Shown here: piece after piece, positions 8,893-18,144 of the stretch | Layout: the number at the start of each line of letters is the position of its first letter | Numbering within the stretch: position 1 is the first letter of the stretch | Assembly (NCBI GenBank): GCA_043758755.1 | Contig: JAYVMW010000016.1 | Location: 186,001 to 250,000 of the forward strand | DNA: 64,000 bases | Origin: Solimicrobium sp043758755 | Lineage (GTDB): Bacteria; Pseudomonadota; Gammaproteobacteria; Burkholderiales; Burkholderiaceae_D | Direction: 5' to 3' | Notes under the pieces: model-generated | Told to the model about the DNA's origin: nothing | The model's database searches: none | The model's input: the letters and a program-made list of their open reading frames with translations, nothing else | Translations under genes and position numbers: made by a program

Positions 8893-10560
8893 TTAAGCGC
8901 TGCAACATGCCTGCAGAGTTGCCTCAAGATGATGTTGGGGCACGGATTCAATCACCGCCTGCCCCATCGTCTTGAGCAGAATGAATCTGATCTGTCCACC
9001 CTCGTTTTTCTTGTCCACCTGCATCCATTCAATCCAGGCCCCCAGCCCCAGATCAGGCGCTTTGACCGGTAAACCGGCGCCAACCACCAGCGTACGTATG
9101 CGCTCAACGTCAGCGACGGAAATGTAACCAAGGCGTTGCGACAGGTCGGCTGCCATCACCATGCCGCAACCCACGGCTTCACCATGCAGCCATACGCCGT
9201 AGCCCATGGCTGACTCGATGGCGTGCGCAAAGGTGTGTCCAAAATTGAGTATGGCGCGCAAACCGCCTTCGCGTTCATCCTGGCGCACGATTTCGGCCTT
9301 GATTTCACACGAGCGGCCGATTGCATAGGCCAGCGCAGCCTGATCCTGGGAACGCAACAGGGCACAGTTCTGCTCCAGCCAGCCGAAGAAATCCATATCG
9401 ATAATGGCGCCGTACTTGATGATTTCTGCCAGCCCGGCCGAGAGTTCGCGCGAGGGCAGCATGGCCAGTGTTTTGGTATCCGAAATAACCGCCTGCGGCT
9501 GGTAAAACGCGCCGATCATATTTTTGCCAAGCGGATGATTCACGCCGGTCTTGCCGCCCACCGATGAATCTACCTGCGACAGCAGCGTAGTCGGAATCTG
9601 TACAAACGGCACGCCACGCATGTAACTGGCTGCGGCAAAACCGGTAATGTCGCCAATCACGCCGCCGCCCAGTGCAATCAGCGCGGTCTTGCGGTCGGCC
9701 TTGTCTTTGAGCAGTGCGTCAAATATCAGGTTCAGGGTTTCCATGGTTTTGAACTGCTCGCCATCGGGCAGAATCAGATAACGACCCTGTTTGCCGGCGC
9801 GCTGCAGTGCTTTGCTGACCCGCTCCAGATACAGCGGCGCCACGGTGCTGTTGGTGATAATCAGATAGCGTTTGGACTGCACGTAGTCGCCGATTTTTTC
9901 CAGCGCATCCGGGGCAATCAGGATAGGGTAGCTGCGCTCGCCCAGTGCGACCTGAATAAGGTGCGTTGCAGTGGCGGCGCTGGCAGGGTTGAGATGCTGT
10001 GAATTCATGGGCTTGCTTATTCGCGATGCTGGCAATGGTGTTGGCTGTCGGGCAATTTTTAACAGAATGGACTGAACCATGTGTGACAGATTGGCTCTGC
10101 CAGTTTCAACGATCACGTGAGCGACTTCCTGATACAGGGGATCACGCACACGGGTCAGATCTTCCAGCACTTTACGTGGATTCTCGGTTCTTAGCAAAGG
10201 GCGATTTTTGTCGTGCGCGGTACGCTGCAGAATATGGCCGACACTGGCACGCAGATAAATCACGGTGCCGCGGCTGTGGAGGTACAGTCTGGACTGATCG
10301 TTAAGTACGGCACCACCACCGGTGGCCAGCACAATCCCGCTTTGCGCGGTCAGATCTTTGATGACATCGGCTTCACGCTGACGAAAACTGGCTTCACCTT
10401 CAATATCAAAAATAACCGGAATCGACACACCGGTGCGGGATTCCACTTCGTGATCGGAATCCACAAACCGCATGTTCAGTTTTTTTGCCAAGGCCCGGCC
10501 GACGGTGGTCTTGCCGGAGCCCATTAAACCTACTAGAAAGATGTTGCCTGTTGTTTCCAA
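8893..10560 (-). CDS. aroKB: Shikimate kinase / 3-dehydroquinate synthase fusion (AroK-AroB)
   Basis: One open frame of 555 codons joins two shikimate-pathway enzymes usually encoded separately. Residues 1-175 are shikimate kinase (Walker A GLMGSGKTT at 11-19, DSDHEVESRTG, ATGGGAV). After a Pro/Ser-rich linker (about 171-190), residues 195-555 are AroB (GGGVIGDITGFAAASYMRG, PTTLLSQVDSSVGGKTGVNH, NFGHTFAHAIE). I start at TTG 10560 because an in-frame stop lies two codons upstream. An internal ATG at 10008 could start AroB alone, but no Shine-Dalgarno precedes it. In one other frame a TAA lies about 10 bases before that ATG, so a single-base indel could have made (or, as an assembly error, could mimic) the fusion. 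Confidence 0.9.
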   Translation of the reverse strand: METTGNIFLVGLMGSGKTTVGRALAKKLNMRFVDSDHEVESRTGVSIPVIFDIEGEASFRQREADVIKDLTAQSGIVLATGGGAVLNDQSRLYLHSRGTVIYLRASVGHILQRTAHDKNRPLLRTENPRKVLEDLTRVRDPLYQEVAHVIVETGRANLSHMVQSILLKIARQPTPLPASRISKPMNSQHLNPASAATATHLIQVALGERSYPILIAPDALEKIGDYVQSKRYLIITNSTVAPLYLERVSKALQRAGKQGRYLILPDGEQFKTMETLNLIFDALLKDKADRKTALIALGGGVIGDITGFAAASYMRGVPFVQIPTTLLSQVDSSVGGKTGVNHPLGKNMIGAFYQPQAVISDTKTLAMLPSRELSAGLAEIIKYGAIIDMDFFGWLEQNCALLRSQDQAALAYAIGRSCEIKAEIVRQDEREGGLRAILNFGHTFAHAIESAMGYGVWLHGEAVGCGMVMAADLSQRLGYISVADVERIRTLVVGAGLPVKAPDLGLGAWIEWMQVDKKNEGGQIRFILLKTMGQAVIESVPQHHLEATLQACCSA

Positions 10561-10589
10561 TGTTCAATCAGATCAGTAGGGTTGATTTA

Positions 10590-12593
10590 CTAGAAACTGT
10601 AAGTTAGTTGAATCTGATTGACATAGCCCAGTGGTGTCGTCGTTGTAACAGTCATCGGAAAGCTCGTGCCAGCGCCACATGCGGTAACGGGAATGCTCAA
10701 TGCTGTACCGTTAATGACGGCATTGGCCGGCCCGTTCCACAGACTGTTGGTAACAGCACTTTTCAGGAACCCGCCGGTCTTGCTATAGCTCGTGCTGGTT
10801 AACGTGGCCGGAAATATCGTCCCAAAACTGACTCCGGTAGCGGTGGTTTTAACGGCAATGGTTGTCCCGATCGGCATTGGATTGCCAACCTGATCGGTCA
10901 ACAGAATTCCGATAGTTGTATCGGTACCTGTACACGTTCCATTGAGCGTTGAACCCGAGGACTCATACGTCATTGCACTGACTGGGTCATTGTAGAAAAT
11001 TCTTGGGTAACTACCACTCTGATAGAGATACTCTGTATCGGTGATCGGCGTATTGGTTCCGTCACTTGCAGTGAATGTGAGCGTGGCAATGCCCCATGAA
11101 GTACAGCTGGCAGTCGATGGCTGGCCGTTGACAATAGTTACTGGGCTGCAGTTGGGAAGCTGGCTGGTAAAAATCAGTTGGCATTGCCCGTTGGTGGTCG
11201 TGCAACCGGCATTGCTGCTGTTAGAGCTGCCAATCGACCCCTCATCAGTGGTTCCCACGACCTGCGTACCGTCAACCACCGGGTTGCCATTTGAATCGGC
11301 GATAAAAACCGAAATTATATCCTGCGTACCAAAGTAGTTGAAGCCTTCCAGATTCCATTCCTTGGCTGCGATGGAGAATGATTTGGGAGCAGGGGTGCCG
11401 GTGCCGACGATGATCTTGTTCGAAATGGCAGTAACCGTAACTTTATTGACAGTCGCCGTTGCGGTCACCGTCAGTGTGCCGGGTACCGGGTTGCCTGATG
11501 CAGGTACTGCAGTAACCGAGGTCGTCACAGTGCCGTCGGTTCCGGTGGTGTTCGTCGTGGTGTTCAAAACGGCAAGGGCTTGTGTCGGGTCATTATCCGT
11601 AAATGTGACAGGGGTGTTTTGCAATGGTTTGCCCTGTGTGTCGACTACCTGAAAAGTGATCAGTGCTGTCGATGTGCGGCTTGTACCGCCCGTACCTGAA
11701 AACACAATCGAGGAGGTGGTTGGATTTGCTGAAAAAAAGTTGATGGATCCGACACCAGGCGGCGTGACATTCAGGTAAATACTGGCTGTCTGTGAACCGA
11801 CACTGGCTACAATAACATCCTTGCTGCCACAACCATTGTCAGTGTAGGTGACGACTGCGATGCCATTGATAGTGGTCGCAGTGGGGGTCAGCGTGGCAGA
11901 GCCATTCTGCACGCAACTGGAGGTAAAGTTGATGCCAACCGGCTGCGTGGTATAGGGGGTACCGTTTGCGTTGACCTGAACGGAAATTTGCGTCGAACCG
12001 TAGGCATTGACAGCAGCCGGACTGGTTGCAGAATTATTGGCCGGAAGCAGCGTGACGAGGTTAACCGTGACATTGCCCAACGTGTAAGTCTGTTTTGCAG
12101 TGACTGTCACCGTACCTACCGTGGCGCTGGCATTGATAGTGCCGGCCGAGCCGGACTGCGCCGTAGTTGGCAGACCTGCTGCAGACACAGTGGCCTGGGC
12201 CACGCCGTTCGCATCGGTTGCTGCGGTTCCGGAAGTCGGGCTCAGGTTGGTCAGGCTCAGCGAGTTGGCAAAGGTAACGATGGTGTTGGGGACCGGCTTG
12301 CCAGTTGCATCGGTTACTGTCGCAACGGCAATCACCTGACAGGAAGTAGTGACAATATTATCGGTACAGCCTGACCCGGTGCTGGCACTTTTCAGGACCA
12401 TTGCAACCTTGGCACCGGCAGTGGTTCCTCCCGAGCCTGAACCACTGGAACCGGAACCTGAACCTGATCCACTGATCGGTGCACCTGCTGAACCATTGCC
12501 ACCACCACATGCTGTCAGCGCAATTGCCATCAGCACGGATACTAAGAGGGTACCGCTACGCGCAGAAAATTGTGCTTTTGAATTCAGCTTCAT
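10590..12593 (-). CDS. Big-1/Ig-like domain lipoprotein
   Basis: A 667-residue predicted lipoprotein. The signal peptide ends in the lipobox LTAC (Cys29), followed by a Gly/Ser-rich linker (about 30-58). Repeated bacterial Ig-like domains follow; at least two show the Big-1 pattern (TDATGKPVPNTIVTF ... TDANGVAQATVS, and VVDTQGKPLQNTPVTF ... GTDGTVTTSVTA). This architecture is typical of invasin-like surface or adhesion proteins. It lies 84 bases after pilQ and 29 before aroKB, all on the minus strand, so it may be co-transcribed with the pilus genes. Ligand and exact role are unknown. Confidence 0.82.
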   Translation of the reverse strand: MKLNSKAQFSARSGTLLVSVLMAIALTACGGGNGSAGAPISGSGSGSGSSGSGSGGTTAGAKVAMVLKSASTGSGCTDNIVTTSCQVIAVATVTDATGKPVPNTIVTFANSLSLTNLSPTSGTAATDANGVAQATVSAAGLPTTAQSGSAGTINASATVGTVTVTAKQTYTLGNVTVNLVTLLPANNSATSPAAVNAYGSTQISVQVNANGTPYTTQPVGINFTSSCVQNGSATLTPTATTINGIAVVTYTDNGCGSKDVIVASVGSQTASIYLNVTPPGVGSINFFSANPTTSSIVFSGTGGTSRTSTALITFQVVDTQGKPLQNTPVTFTDNDPTQALAVLNTTTNTTGTDGTVTTSVTAVPASGNPVPGTLTVTATATVNKVTVTAISNKIIVGTGTPAPKSFSIAAKEWNLEGFNYFGTQDIISVFIADSNGNPVVDGTQVVGTTDEGSIGSSNSSNAGCTTTNGQCQLIFTSQLPNCSPVTIVNGQPSTASCTSWGIATLTFTASDGTNTPITDTEYLYQSGSYPRIFYNDPVSAMTYESSGSTLNGTCTGTDTTIGILLTDQVGNPMPIGTTIAVKTTATGVSFGTIFPATLTSTSYSKTGGFLKSAVTNSLWNGPANAVINGTALSIPVTACGAGTSFPMTVTTTTPLGYVNQIQLTYSF

Positions 12594-12677
12594 TTTGCTT
12601 TCCAGTTCATTGTTTATTCGATTACTGCCGTCACGTTCTGATATCCTGGCCCGGTTTCCCGGGCGTCAATTTCCAGC

Positions 12678-14858
12678 CTATCTGATCACCGTATGATCAG
12701 TAATAATCTTCGGTGTCAGGAATATCAGCAGTTCCGATTTGTTTTTGGTCTTGGTGGTTGATTTGAACATATAGCCCAGGTAAGGGATATCGCCCAGCAA
12801 AGGAATCTTGGTTTCGGCATCCTGAATGGTTTCCTGATAAATACCGCCCAACAACACCGTGCCACCGTTTTCAACCATGACAATGGTTTTCAGATGCTGG
12901 GTATTGATTGCATAACCGGCAGCAGTTTGAATGCCCAATGAATCGTTACGCACTTCCACGTCCAGGATAATATTGCCATCCGGTGTAATCTGCGGCGTCA
13001 CTTCCAGTTTCAGATTTGCGTTCTGGAAGGCTGTGCTTGGTCCAAGATTGCCGGAACTGGTCTGATAGGGCACTTCGATACCCTGTTCCACCAGCGCAGG
13101 AACCTGATCGGCTGTCACCAGACGCGGACTGGAAATGACTTTACCGGTACCGTCTGCTTCGAGGGCCGAGATTTCCATATTCAGGAAACGGTTGGCTGCA
13201 GAAGAGAACAGGCTTAAAGCAAAGCTGCCCGGAGCGGCATTGCCTATGCCGGCGGCCGGCAGACTGAAGAATTGACCCGCTGTGGCAAATTGCTGAGTAG
13301 TACGGGCGTTGACTGCAGTCTGCGCGGTCTGATCGCTCACACCCGTATAGGTACCGGTTAATGCTGCATTTGTTGAGCCTGTAACCGGGAACCCGGAAGT
13401 GCCACCCTGCAGTGTACGCATATCAGTGAAGCCCAGCGTTGAACCCAGATTTTTGCTCCAGTCATCGGTTGCAACCACCAAGCGCGCTTCGATCATCACC
13501 TGACGCGAGGGAATATCTGTTTTGAGAATCAGATTGCGTACCGCTTCAAGACGGGATGGCACGTCAGTTACAAAAATCTGATTGGTTCTGGTATCAATAA
13601 CGGCACTGCCGCGCTTGGACAAAATCTGCACTTTTGGATTCTGACCATTCAGACCAAACGAAGTATTGAATGAAGCCGCCTTCTGATAATTCAACTGGAA
13701 GCTTTCTGTTTTCAGCTGTTCCAGATCACCGATCTGTGACTTTTGCTCTGCTTCGAGCTTTTCCTTGGACAACAGTTCATCTTTCGGCGCGACCATGATC
13801 ACGGAACCGTTTTTACGCATATCCAGGCCCTTGGTCTGCATGATGATGTCCAGAGCCTGATCCCACGGAATATCTTTCAGGCGCAACGTAGTCCTTCCAT
13901 TTACGGAATCACTGGCAATGACCGAAAAGCCGCTGACTTCAGCAATCACCTGCAACAGCGAGCGCACTTCCACGTCCTGGAAATTCAGCGACATTTTTTC
14001 GCCACGATATCCCTGGGTACCCTGAGTCAGCTTGGTCGGATCGATCTTGATCGGCTTGACTTCAATCACCAGCTGCGCATCACTTTGATACACGCTGTGC
14101 TCCCACATGCCTTTAGGTTCAATCACCATGTGCACGTTGTCGCCCTGTTCGGTCGTAGTAATAGTCTGAACCGGGGTGCCAAAATCGGTCACATCCAGGC
14201 GCCGACGCAACACTTCAGGCAATGCAGTTCTGGAAAAATCGGCCACGATCGTATTGCCCTGCTGGCGCACATCAATACCAACCTGTTTGTTCGGCAATTC
14301 AACAACGATACGCCCTTCCCCTGCTACACCTTTGCGGAAATCAATATCGCGCAACGACTGTTTACCGGTTTGAGCAGGAACCGGCGCTGCAACAGCACCT
14401 TTTGAATTCAGTGCCGTAGCCACATCACCGGAACTGTCAATGGTGACCGTGAGCATATTACCTTCAACTACGGTAGCGTAATTCAGTGGTTTGAGCAGAT
14501 TGAATACCATGCGCGAGCGCTCGCCGGCCTGCACGATATTTAAGGTTTTCACATTACCCATGTTGATGTCGACTGTCGATTTGCCGGAAGCATTCTCGGT
14601 GGAAGAAAAATCCAGGGCAATCCGTGCCGGAGTCTGCGTAGAAAAACCCAGCGGCGCTTTATCCATCGGATTCTTCATGGTGATCATGACGACCACGTTG
14701 GTTCCCTGCTGACTGGCCACGACTTGCTGAATCGAATTGGATTGGGCATAGGCCGATGCAGACAGGCTGGCCAGACCCAGAACACTCACTGACAAGAAAA
14801 GTCGAAACATGGAACACCACCTTTTGATATTTGCACGCATTTTTATTAACGTCCTCAT
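12678..14858 (-). CDS. pilQ: Type IV pilus secretin PilQ
   Basis: The outer-membrane ring through which the pilus passes. Two N-terminal AMIN domains, a secretin/TonB short N-terminal domain (SLNFQDVEVRSLLQVIAEVS), an N1-type region and the C-terminal secretin domain (VENGGTVLLGGIYQE) are recognisable in 726 residues. There are two candidate starts. ATG 14858 has a perfect AGGAGG seven bases upstream and overlaps the pilP stop (ATGA). ATG 14810 has AAAGGTGG and gives a compact signal peptide (MFRLFLSVSVLGLASLSAS). I keep the longer frame; both would be exported. Confidence 0.95.
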   Translation of the reverse strand: MRTLIKMRANIKRWCSMFRLFLSVSVLGLASLSASAYAQSNSIQQVVASQQGTNVVVMITMKNPMDKAPLGFSTQTPARIALDFSSTENASGKSTVDINMGNVKTLNIVQAGERSRMVFNLLKPLNYATVVEGNMLTVTIDSSGDVATALNSKGAVAAPVPAQTGKQSLRDIDFRKGVAGEGRIVVELPNKQVGIDVRQQGNTIVADFSRTALPEVLRRRLDVTDFGTPVQTITTTEQGDNVHMVIEPKGMWEHSVYQSDAQLVIEVKPIKIDPTKLTQGTQGYRGEKMSLNFQDVEVRSLLQVIAEVSGFSVIASDSVNGRTTLRLKDIPWDQALDIIMQTKGLDMRKNGSVIMVAPKDELLSKEKLEAEQKSQIGDLEQLKTESFQLNYQKAASFNTSFGLNGQNPKVQILSKRGSAVIDTRTNQIFVTDVPSRLEAVRNLILKTDIPSRQVMIEARLVVATDDWSKNLGSTLGFTDMRTLQGGTSGFPVTGSTNAALTGTYTGVSDQTAQTAVNARTTQQFATAGQFFSLPAAGIGNAAPGSFALSLFSSAANRFLNMEISALEADGTGKVISSPRLVTADQVPALVEQGIEVPYQTSSGNLGPSTAFQNANLKLEVTPQITPDGNIILDVEVRNDSLGIQTAAGYAINTQHLKTIVMVENGGTVLLGGIYQETIQDAETKIPLLGDIPYLGYMFKSTTKTKNKSELLIFLTPKIITDHTVIR

Positions 14859-15397
14859 TTTTTAGCCTCCTGCAACTCTAGCTTCTGGACCCGTTCAGCC
14901 CAATCACCACCGGCATCTAAATAAATTTCTTTGATTTCAATTGATTCGTCATCGATATTGGTGATTTTTCCGTAATTCTGACCAATATAATTGCCGATTT
15001 TGACTTGATTGACAGTCCGGTTATCGACGGCTACCAGAGCATAACGAATACCACCCTGAGTAATCGTGCCAACCATTTTGATAATGTCGAGTGGCACTGC
15101 TTCCAGTGCTTCGCGCCTTCTGTCCATATCCGGTTTAATGCCATGCCCGGTCCCGGGATTCATTTTGGCCAACGCAGACTGCAGCTTTATCTGATTGAAC
15201 GGATCAAGCTGATCCTTCTTGTCATAGCTGAACGGAATAAAATCTTTGGGTTCTTTTAACTTGGGAATGGATGGCCTGGTTTCCTGTTTAGTCTGGTCCA
15301 TCCACTGTTGAACTTCCTGCTCACTGCTCGCGCCGCAACCAGCCAGAATCAAAGGCAGTGCAAGGACAGGAACAACTGTGCCAAGGAGTTTTTTCAT
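14855..15397 (-). CDS. pilP: Type IV pilus assembly lipoprotein PilP
   Basis: PilP is the inner-membrane lipoprotein that links the PilN/PilO alignment complex to PilQ. The 180 residues start with a lipoprotein signal ending LILAGC (Cys21), then a low-complexity linker and a C-terminal beta domain (GTITQGGIRYALVAVDN, KIGNYIGQNYGKI). It overlaps pilO upstream and pilQ downstream by 4 bases each, indicating translational coupling. Confidence 0.93.
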   Translation of the reverse strand: MKKLLGTVVPVLALPLILAGCGASSEQEVQQWMDQTKQETRPSIPKLKEPKDFIPFSYDKKDQLDPFNQIKLQSALAKMNPGTGHGIKPDMDRRREALEAVPLDIIKMVGTITQGGIRYALVAVDNRTVNQVKIGNYIGQNYGKITNIDDESIEIKEIYLDAGGDWAERVQKLELQEAKK

Positions 15398-16041
15398 TTT
15401 TTAACTCCTTTTTTCGATTTTTTCTGGCTCGCCACTTCCTCGACATCCAGATAGCGGAAAGTTTTGGCCACGGCATCCAGCGTCAGTCCGCCATCTTTGC
15501 CGACACTGATATTCAGATTATTCAAAGTAACGATACGTGACAGGTGCGCCACATCGCTGGCAAAGGCGCCCATGTCATGGTAGGAGCCGTTCAATTTGAT
15601 TTCGATTGGCAACTCGGCGTAATAATCTTTAGGGCTGGCCTGGCCTGGCTTGAACAGTTCAAACTGCAGTCCGCGTCCCAGACCGGCCTGACTGATATCG
15701 GAAAGCAGTGCATCCATTTCAGCCTTGCTTGGCAATTGTTTTTCCAGTGCCGAAACGTAGTGCTCGACCTGAATCTTCTGTTTGCGCAAACCGTCCAGAT
15801 TAATGGATTGCTGAATCTTGACTTTATAGGCGTCCCTCAGTGTCTGTTCCGACGCGCGACCTGCATCCAGTTCACTGAACTGACCATTCCAGTAAAAATA
15901 CCAGCCAACCACCAGCATCAAGACCAACATGCCCAATGCAGTCAACATGCGCGGCAGAATTGGCCACAAACCGGGATGCACCCCGTTAAGGTCGCGAAAC
16001 TGGCCCGTTATCGTTTCAGAAATTTCAGTCAGGTTTTTCAT
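15394..16041 (-). CDS. pilO: Type IV pilus inner-membrane protein PilO
   Basis: A bitopic alignment-complex protein of 215 residues. It has a short cytoplasmic N-terminus, one membrane helix (about 29-50, MLTALGMLVLMLVVGWYFYW), a periplasmic coiled coil (about 55-110) and a ferredoxin-like fold with a Lys-rich end (KKSKKGVKK). It pairs with PilN in the family. There is a 34-base gap from pilN and a 4-base overlap with pilP. Confidence 0.92.
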   Translation of the reverse strand: MKNLTEISETITGQFRDLNGVHPGLWPILPRMLTALGMLVLMLVVGWYFYWNGQFSELDAGRASEQTLRDAYKVKIQQSINLDGLRKQKIQVEHYVSALEKQLPSKAEMDALLSDISQAGLGRGLQFELFKPGQASPKDYYAELPIEIKLNGSYHDMGAFASDVAHLSRIVTLNNLNISVGKDGGLTLDAVAKTFRYLDVEEVASQKKSKKGVKK

Positions 16042-16075
16042 AATGCCTGGCTCCTGGCTTTATTTTTAGTTTTTC

Positions 16076-16726
16076 TCATGGCTTCACCGCCTGACCATTG
16101 TTTGCCGGCGGCGACCCAGCAGGTACGGAACCTGATGCAGCGGCAGCAGCAGCAGCGGCTTCCTGATCACGCTGCCGCTTGATGGCGACATTGACTGTAA
16201 ATTCAAACACCTTCCTGGCCGCCTTGCCCTGACCCAATCCCACAGCATTGATCACAACCAGCTCTGGCTTGCTCAGCCAGTCCGAATGGCCATTCAGATT
16301 TTTGAGGTATTCAGAGACACGTTCATTGGATTGTGCATAACCGGACAGTACAACGTGTTGACCGTCCTGCTTGACGCTCTTGAGGAAAATGCCTTCAGGA
16401 GTCTGGGTGACCAGTTCCGAAAGCAGATAGACTGGCTGATTGCGATCGCCCTGCAGATCTTCCACCGCCTGCTGACGGGCTTTGAGGCTGTCAATTTGTT
16501 CGCGGAGTGTGGCAATTTCCTTGATTTCCTCATCCAGCTTGTCATTTTCAGCCTTGATCAGATGATTGCGCTGATTCTGAACCAAGATTTCCGTAGCATT
16601 GAAAATACCCACGGCGATGATAATTACAACACCAATGATGCTGGCCAATACCAGCAAGGTGTAGAAATCGTGCTTTTTCTGTTGGCGCTTTTCTTCTCGG
16701 TGAGGCAGCAGATTAATTTTAATCAT
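16076..16726 (-). CDS. pilN: Type IV pilus inner-membrane protein PilN
   Basis: Starts with the conserved cytoplasmic peptide MIKINLLPHRE, which binds PilM in the family, then a membrane helix (about 25-46), a coiled coil and a periplasmic domain; 216 residues. The C-terminus is extended by an Ala-rich and Pro-rich tail (about 190-216), which looks disordered. Its ATG overlaps the pilM TGA by one base (TGATG). Confidence 0.94.
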   Translation of the reverse strand: MIKINLLPHREEKRQQKKHDFYTLLVLASIIGVVIIIAVGIFNATEILVQNQRNHLIKAENDKLDEEIKEIATLREQIDSLKARQQAVEDLQGDRNQPVYLLSELVTQTPEGIFLKSVKQDGQHVVLSGYAQSNERVSEYLKNLNGHSDWLSKPELVVINAVGLGQGKAARKVFEFTVNVAIKRQRDQEAAAAAAAASGSVPAGSPPANNGQAVKP

Positions 16727-17829
16727 CAGTCAAACCTCCGCATGGCCAACCCGCAGGCAACCAAGAAAGAAGGTGCCTCGCTGCGCAATTGTTTTTCTTT
16801 TATGTTGCCTGAAAGTTCCATGCCTTTAAATGGACTGATGACCGCTGTTGAAATTTTTGTCCGGCTTGCAACCATGTCAAGCAAGCCCGGCAACACCACA
16901 CAACCGCCGGCCAGATAAATCTGGTCAACCCGGGTGTAAGGCGTCGATGTGAAGAAAAATTGAATCGCGCGCGTCACTTCGAGCGCGGCACTTTCCAGAA
17001 ACGGATTTAATACATCTTCAACATATCCTTCCGGCAGTTCATCAGTCTTTTTCTTTATTTCGGCTTCTTCAAAGGACAAACCGTAACTGCGCACGATTTC
17101 CTGAGTCAGCTGGTTACCACCAAAGGCCTGCTCGCGCTCATAGACTGTCTGTTCGTTCAATATCACCGAAATGTGCGTGACTTTTGCGCCGATCTGAAAC
17201 AGCGCGATGATCTTGTCCTTACCGGCATTATCAGACTGGTTGATAATGCGGGCCACCGCAGCACGCGCGGCATAGGAATCAATATCCATCACCTCGGCTT
17301 TTAGTCCGGCAACTTCAGCAACGGCAACCCGGTCTTCGATTTTTTCCTTACGCGACGCGGCCAGCATGACTTCAATGTCGTCTTCAGAATGCGCCGCAGG
17401 GCCGATTACACAAAAATCGAGCCGCACTTCATCGAGCGCAAACGGAATATACTGGCTGGCTTCAGACTCAACCTGCATTTCAAGAGACGCTTCAGACGAT
17501 CCACCCGACAAGACGATTTTTTTGGTAATGACTGCCGCCGAGGGCATTCCCAGCGACACTTTTTTGATTTTTGTCCCGCTTTTCAACAACACGCGGCGGA
17601 TTGCTTCAGCAACCTGATCGATATTTTCAACATTACCATCGGACATGGCTCCGCGCGGTAATGGCTCGGATGCATATCGTTCCAGACGTAGCTCATTATT
17701 GCTACCCTGAGACAACTCCACCAGCTTTATGCTTGTGGAGCTGATATCCAGTCCGATTAACGGCGTGTTCTTCTTGCCAGTCAATCTGGAAATCGCATCG
17801 CTCACTATTGTTCCAAGTTCTAAAGCCAA
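16726..17829 (-). CDS. pilM: Type IV pilus actin-like ATPase PilM
   Basis: Cytoplasmic actin-fold protein that recruits PilN and helps pilus assembly. Nucleotide-binding blocks LIGLDISSTSIKLVELS (about 24-40), FQIGAKVTHISVI and YLAGGCVVLPGL are present in 367 residues. I use TTG 17829, which has a G-rich sequence (GGGGGA) upstream; the upstream ATG at 17834 is out of frame. It is the first gene of pilMNOPQ, with a promoter candidate about 140 bases upstream. Downstream genes overlap or sit close. Confidence 0.94.
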   Translation of the reverse strand: MALELGTIVSDAISRLTGKKNTPLIGLDISSTSIKLVELSQGSNNELRLERYASEPLPRGAMSDGNVENIDQVAEAIRRVLLKSGTKIKKVSLGMPSAAVITKKIVLSGGSSEASLEMQVESEASQYIPFALDEVRLDFCVIGPAAHSEDDIEVMLAASRKEKIEDRVAVAEVAGLKAEVMDIDSYAARAAVARIINQSDNAGKDKIIALFQIGAKVTHISVILNEQTVYEREQAFGGNQLTQEIVRSYGLSFEEAEIKKKTDELPEGYVEDVLNPFLESAALEVTRAIQFFFTSTPYTRVDQIYLAGGCVVLPGLLDMVASRTKISTAVISPFKGMELSGNIKEKQLRSEAPSFLVACGLAMRRFD

Positions 17830-17968
17830 AGCATCCCCCGCATTGAATTTTTTCCAGTCGTCAACAAGACCAACTGCCGCAATATTTTGTTACGGCAATT
17901 AATTGATATGGAAACTATTATGAGCCAACTTATTAATATTTCTCAAAGAAAATTTTTTAGGCCATCAA

Positions 17969-17998
17969 ATCCTAGCAATAACACTCTTGCAATGTAAA
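17969..17998 (-). promoter_or_regulatory. Candidate sigma70 promoter of pilMNOPQ
   Basis: Reading the minus strand, TTTACA (17998-17993) and TAGGAT (17974-17969) are separated by 18 bases. The -10 is preceded by TGC, an extended -10 feature. Predicted transcription starts near 17962, leaving a leader of about 130 bases to pilM. Confidence 0.4.
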
Positions 17999-18109
17999 GT
18001 GATTTCTCACGAAATATTACATAAATACATCGAATTGTTAAAATTTCCTTTTGAGAAAGTATAAAACCATCCCTTTAGTGCTTACTTAGCCCTTATTGCC
18101 CCGAACCGC

Positions 18110-18115
18110 TATAAT
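18110..18115 (+). promoter_or_regulatory. -10 element of the PBP1A genes
   Basis: A perfect TATAAT lies 30 bases before the ponA ATG. No convincing -35 is seen at 16-18 bp, so promoter strength or the need for an activator is open. Confidence 0.45.
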
Positions 18116-18144
18116 AGCGCCACACAAAATTGGACCTGCTCCGC

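Larger units (their letters stand above)
17830..18144. other. Divergent pilM/ponA intergenic region
   Basis: An AT-rich spacer of 315 bases separates the pilus operon from the PBP1A pair. It holds candidate promoters for both directions (separate entries). I see no coding frame, tRNA or repeat in it. Confidence 0.6.
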
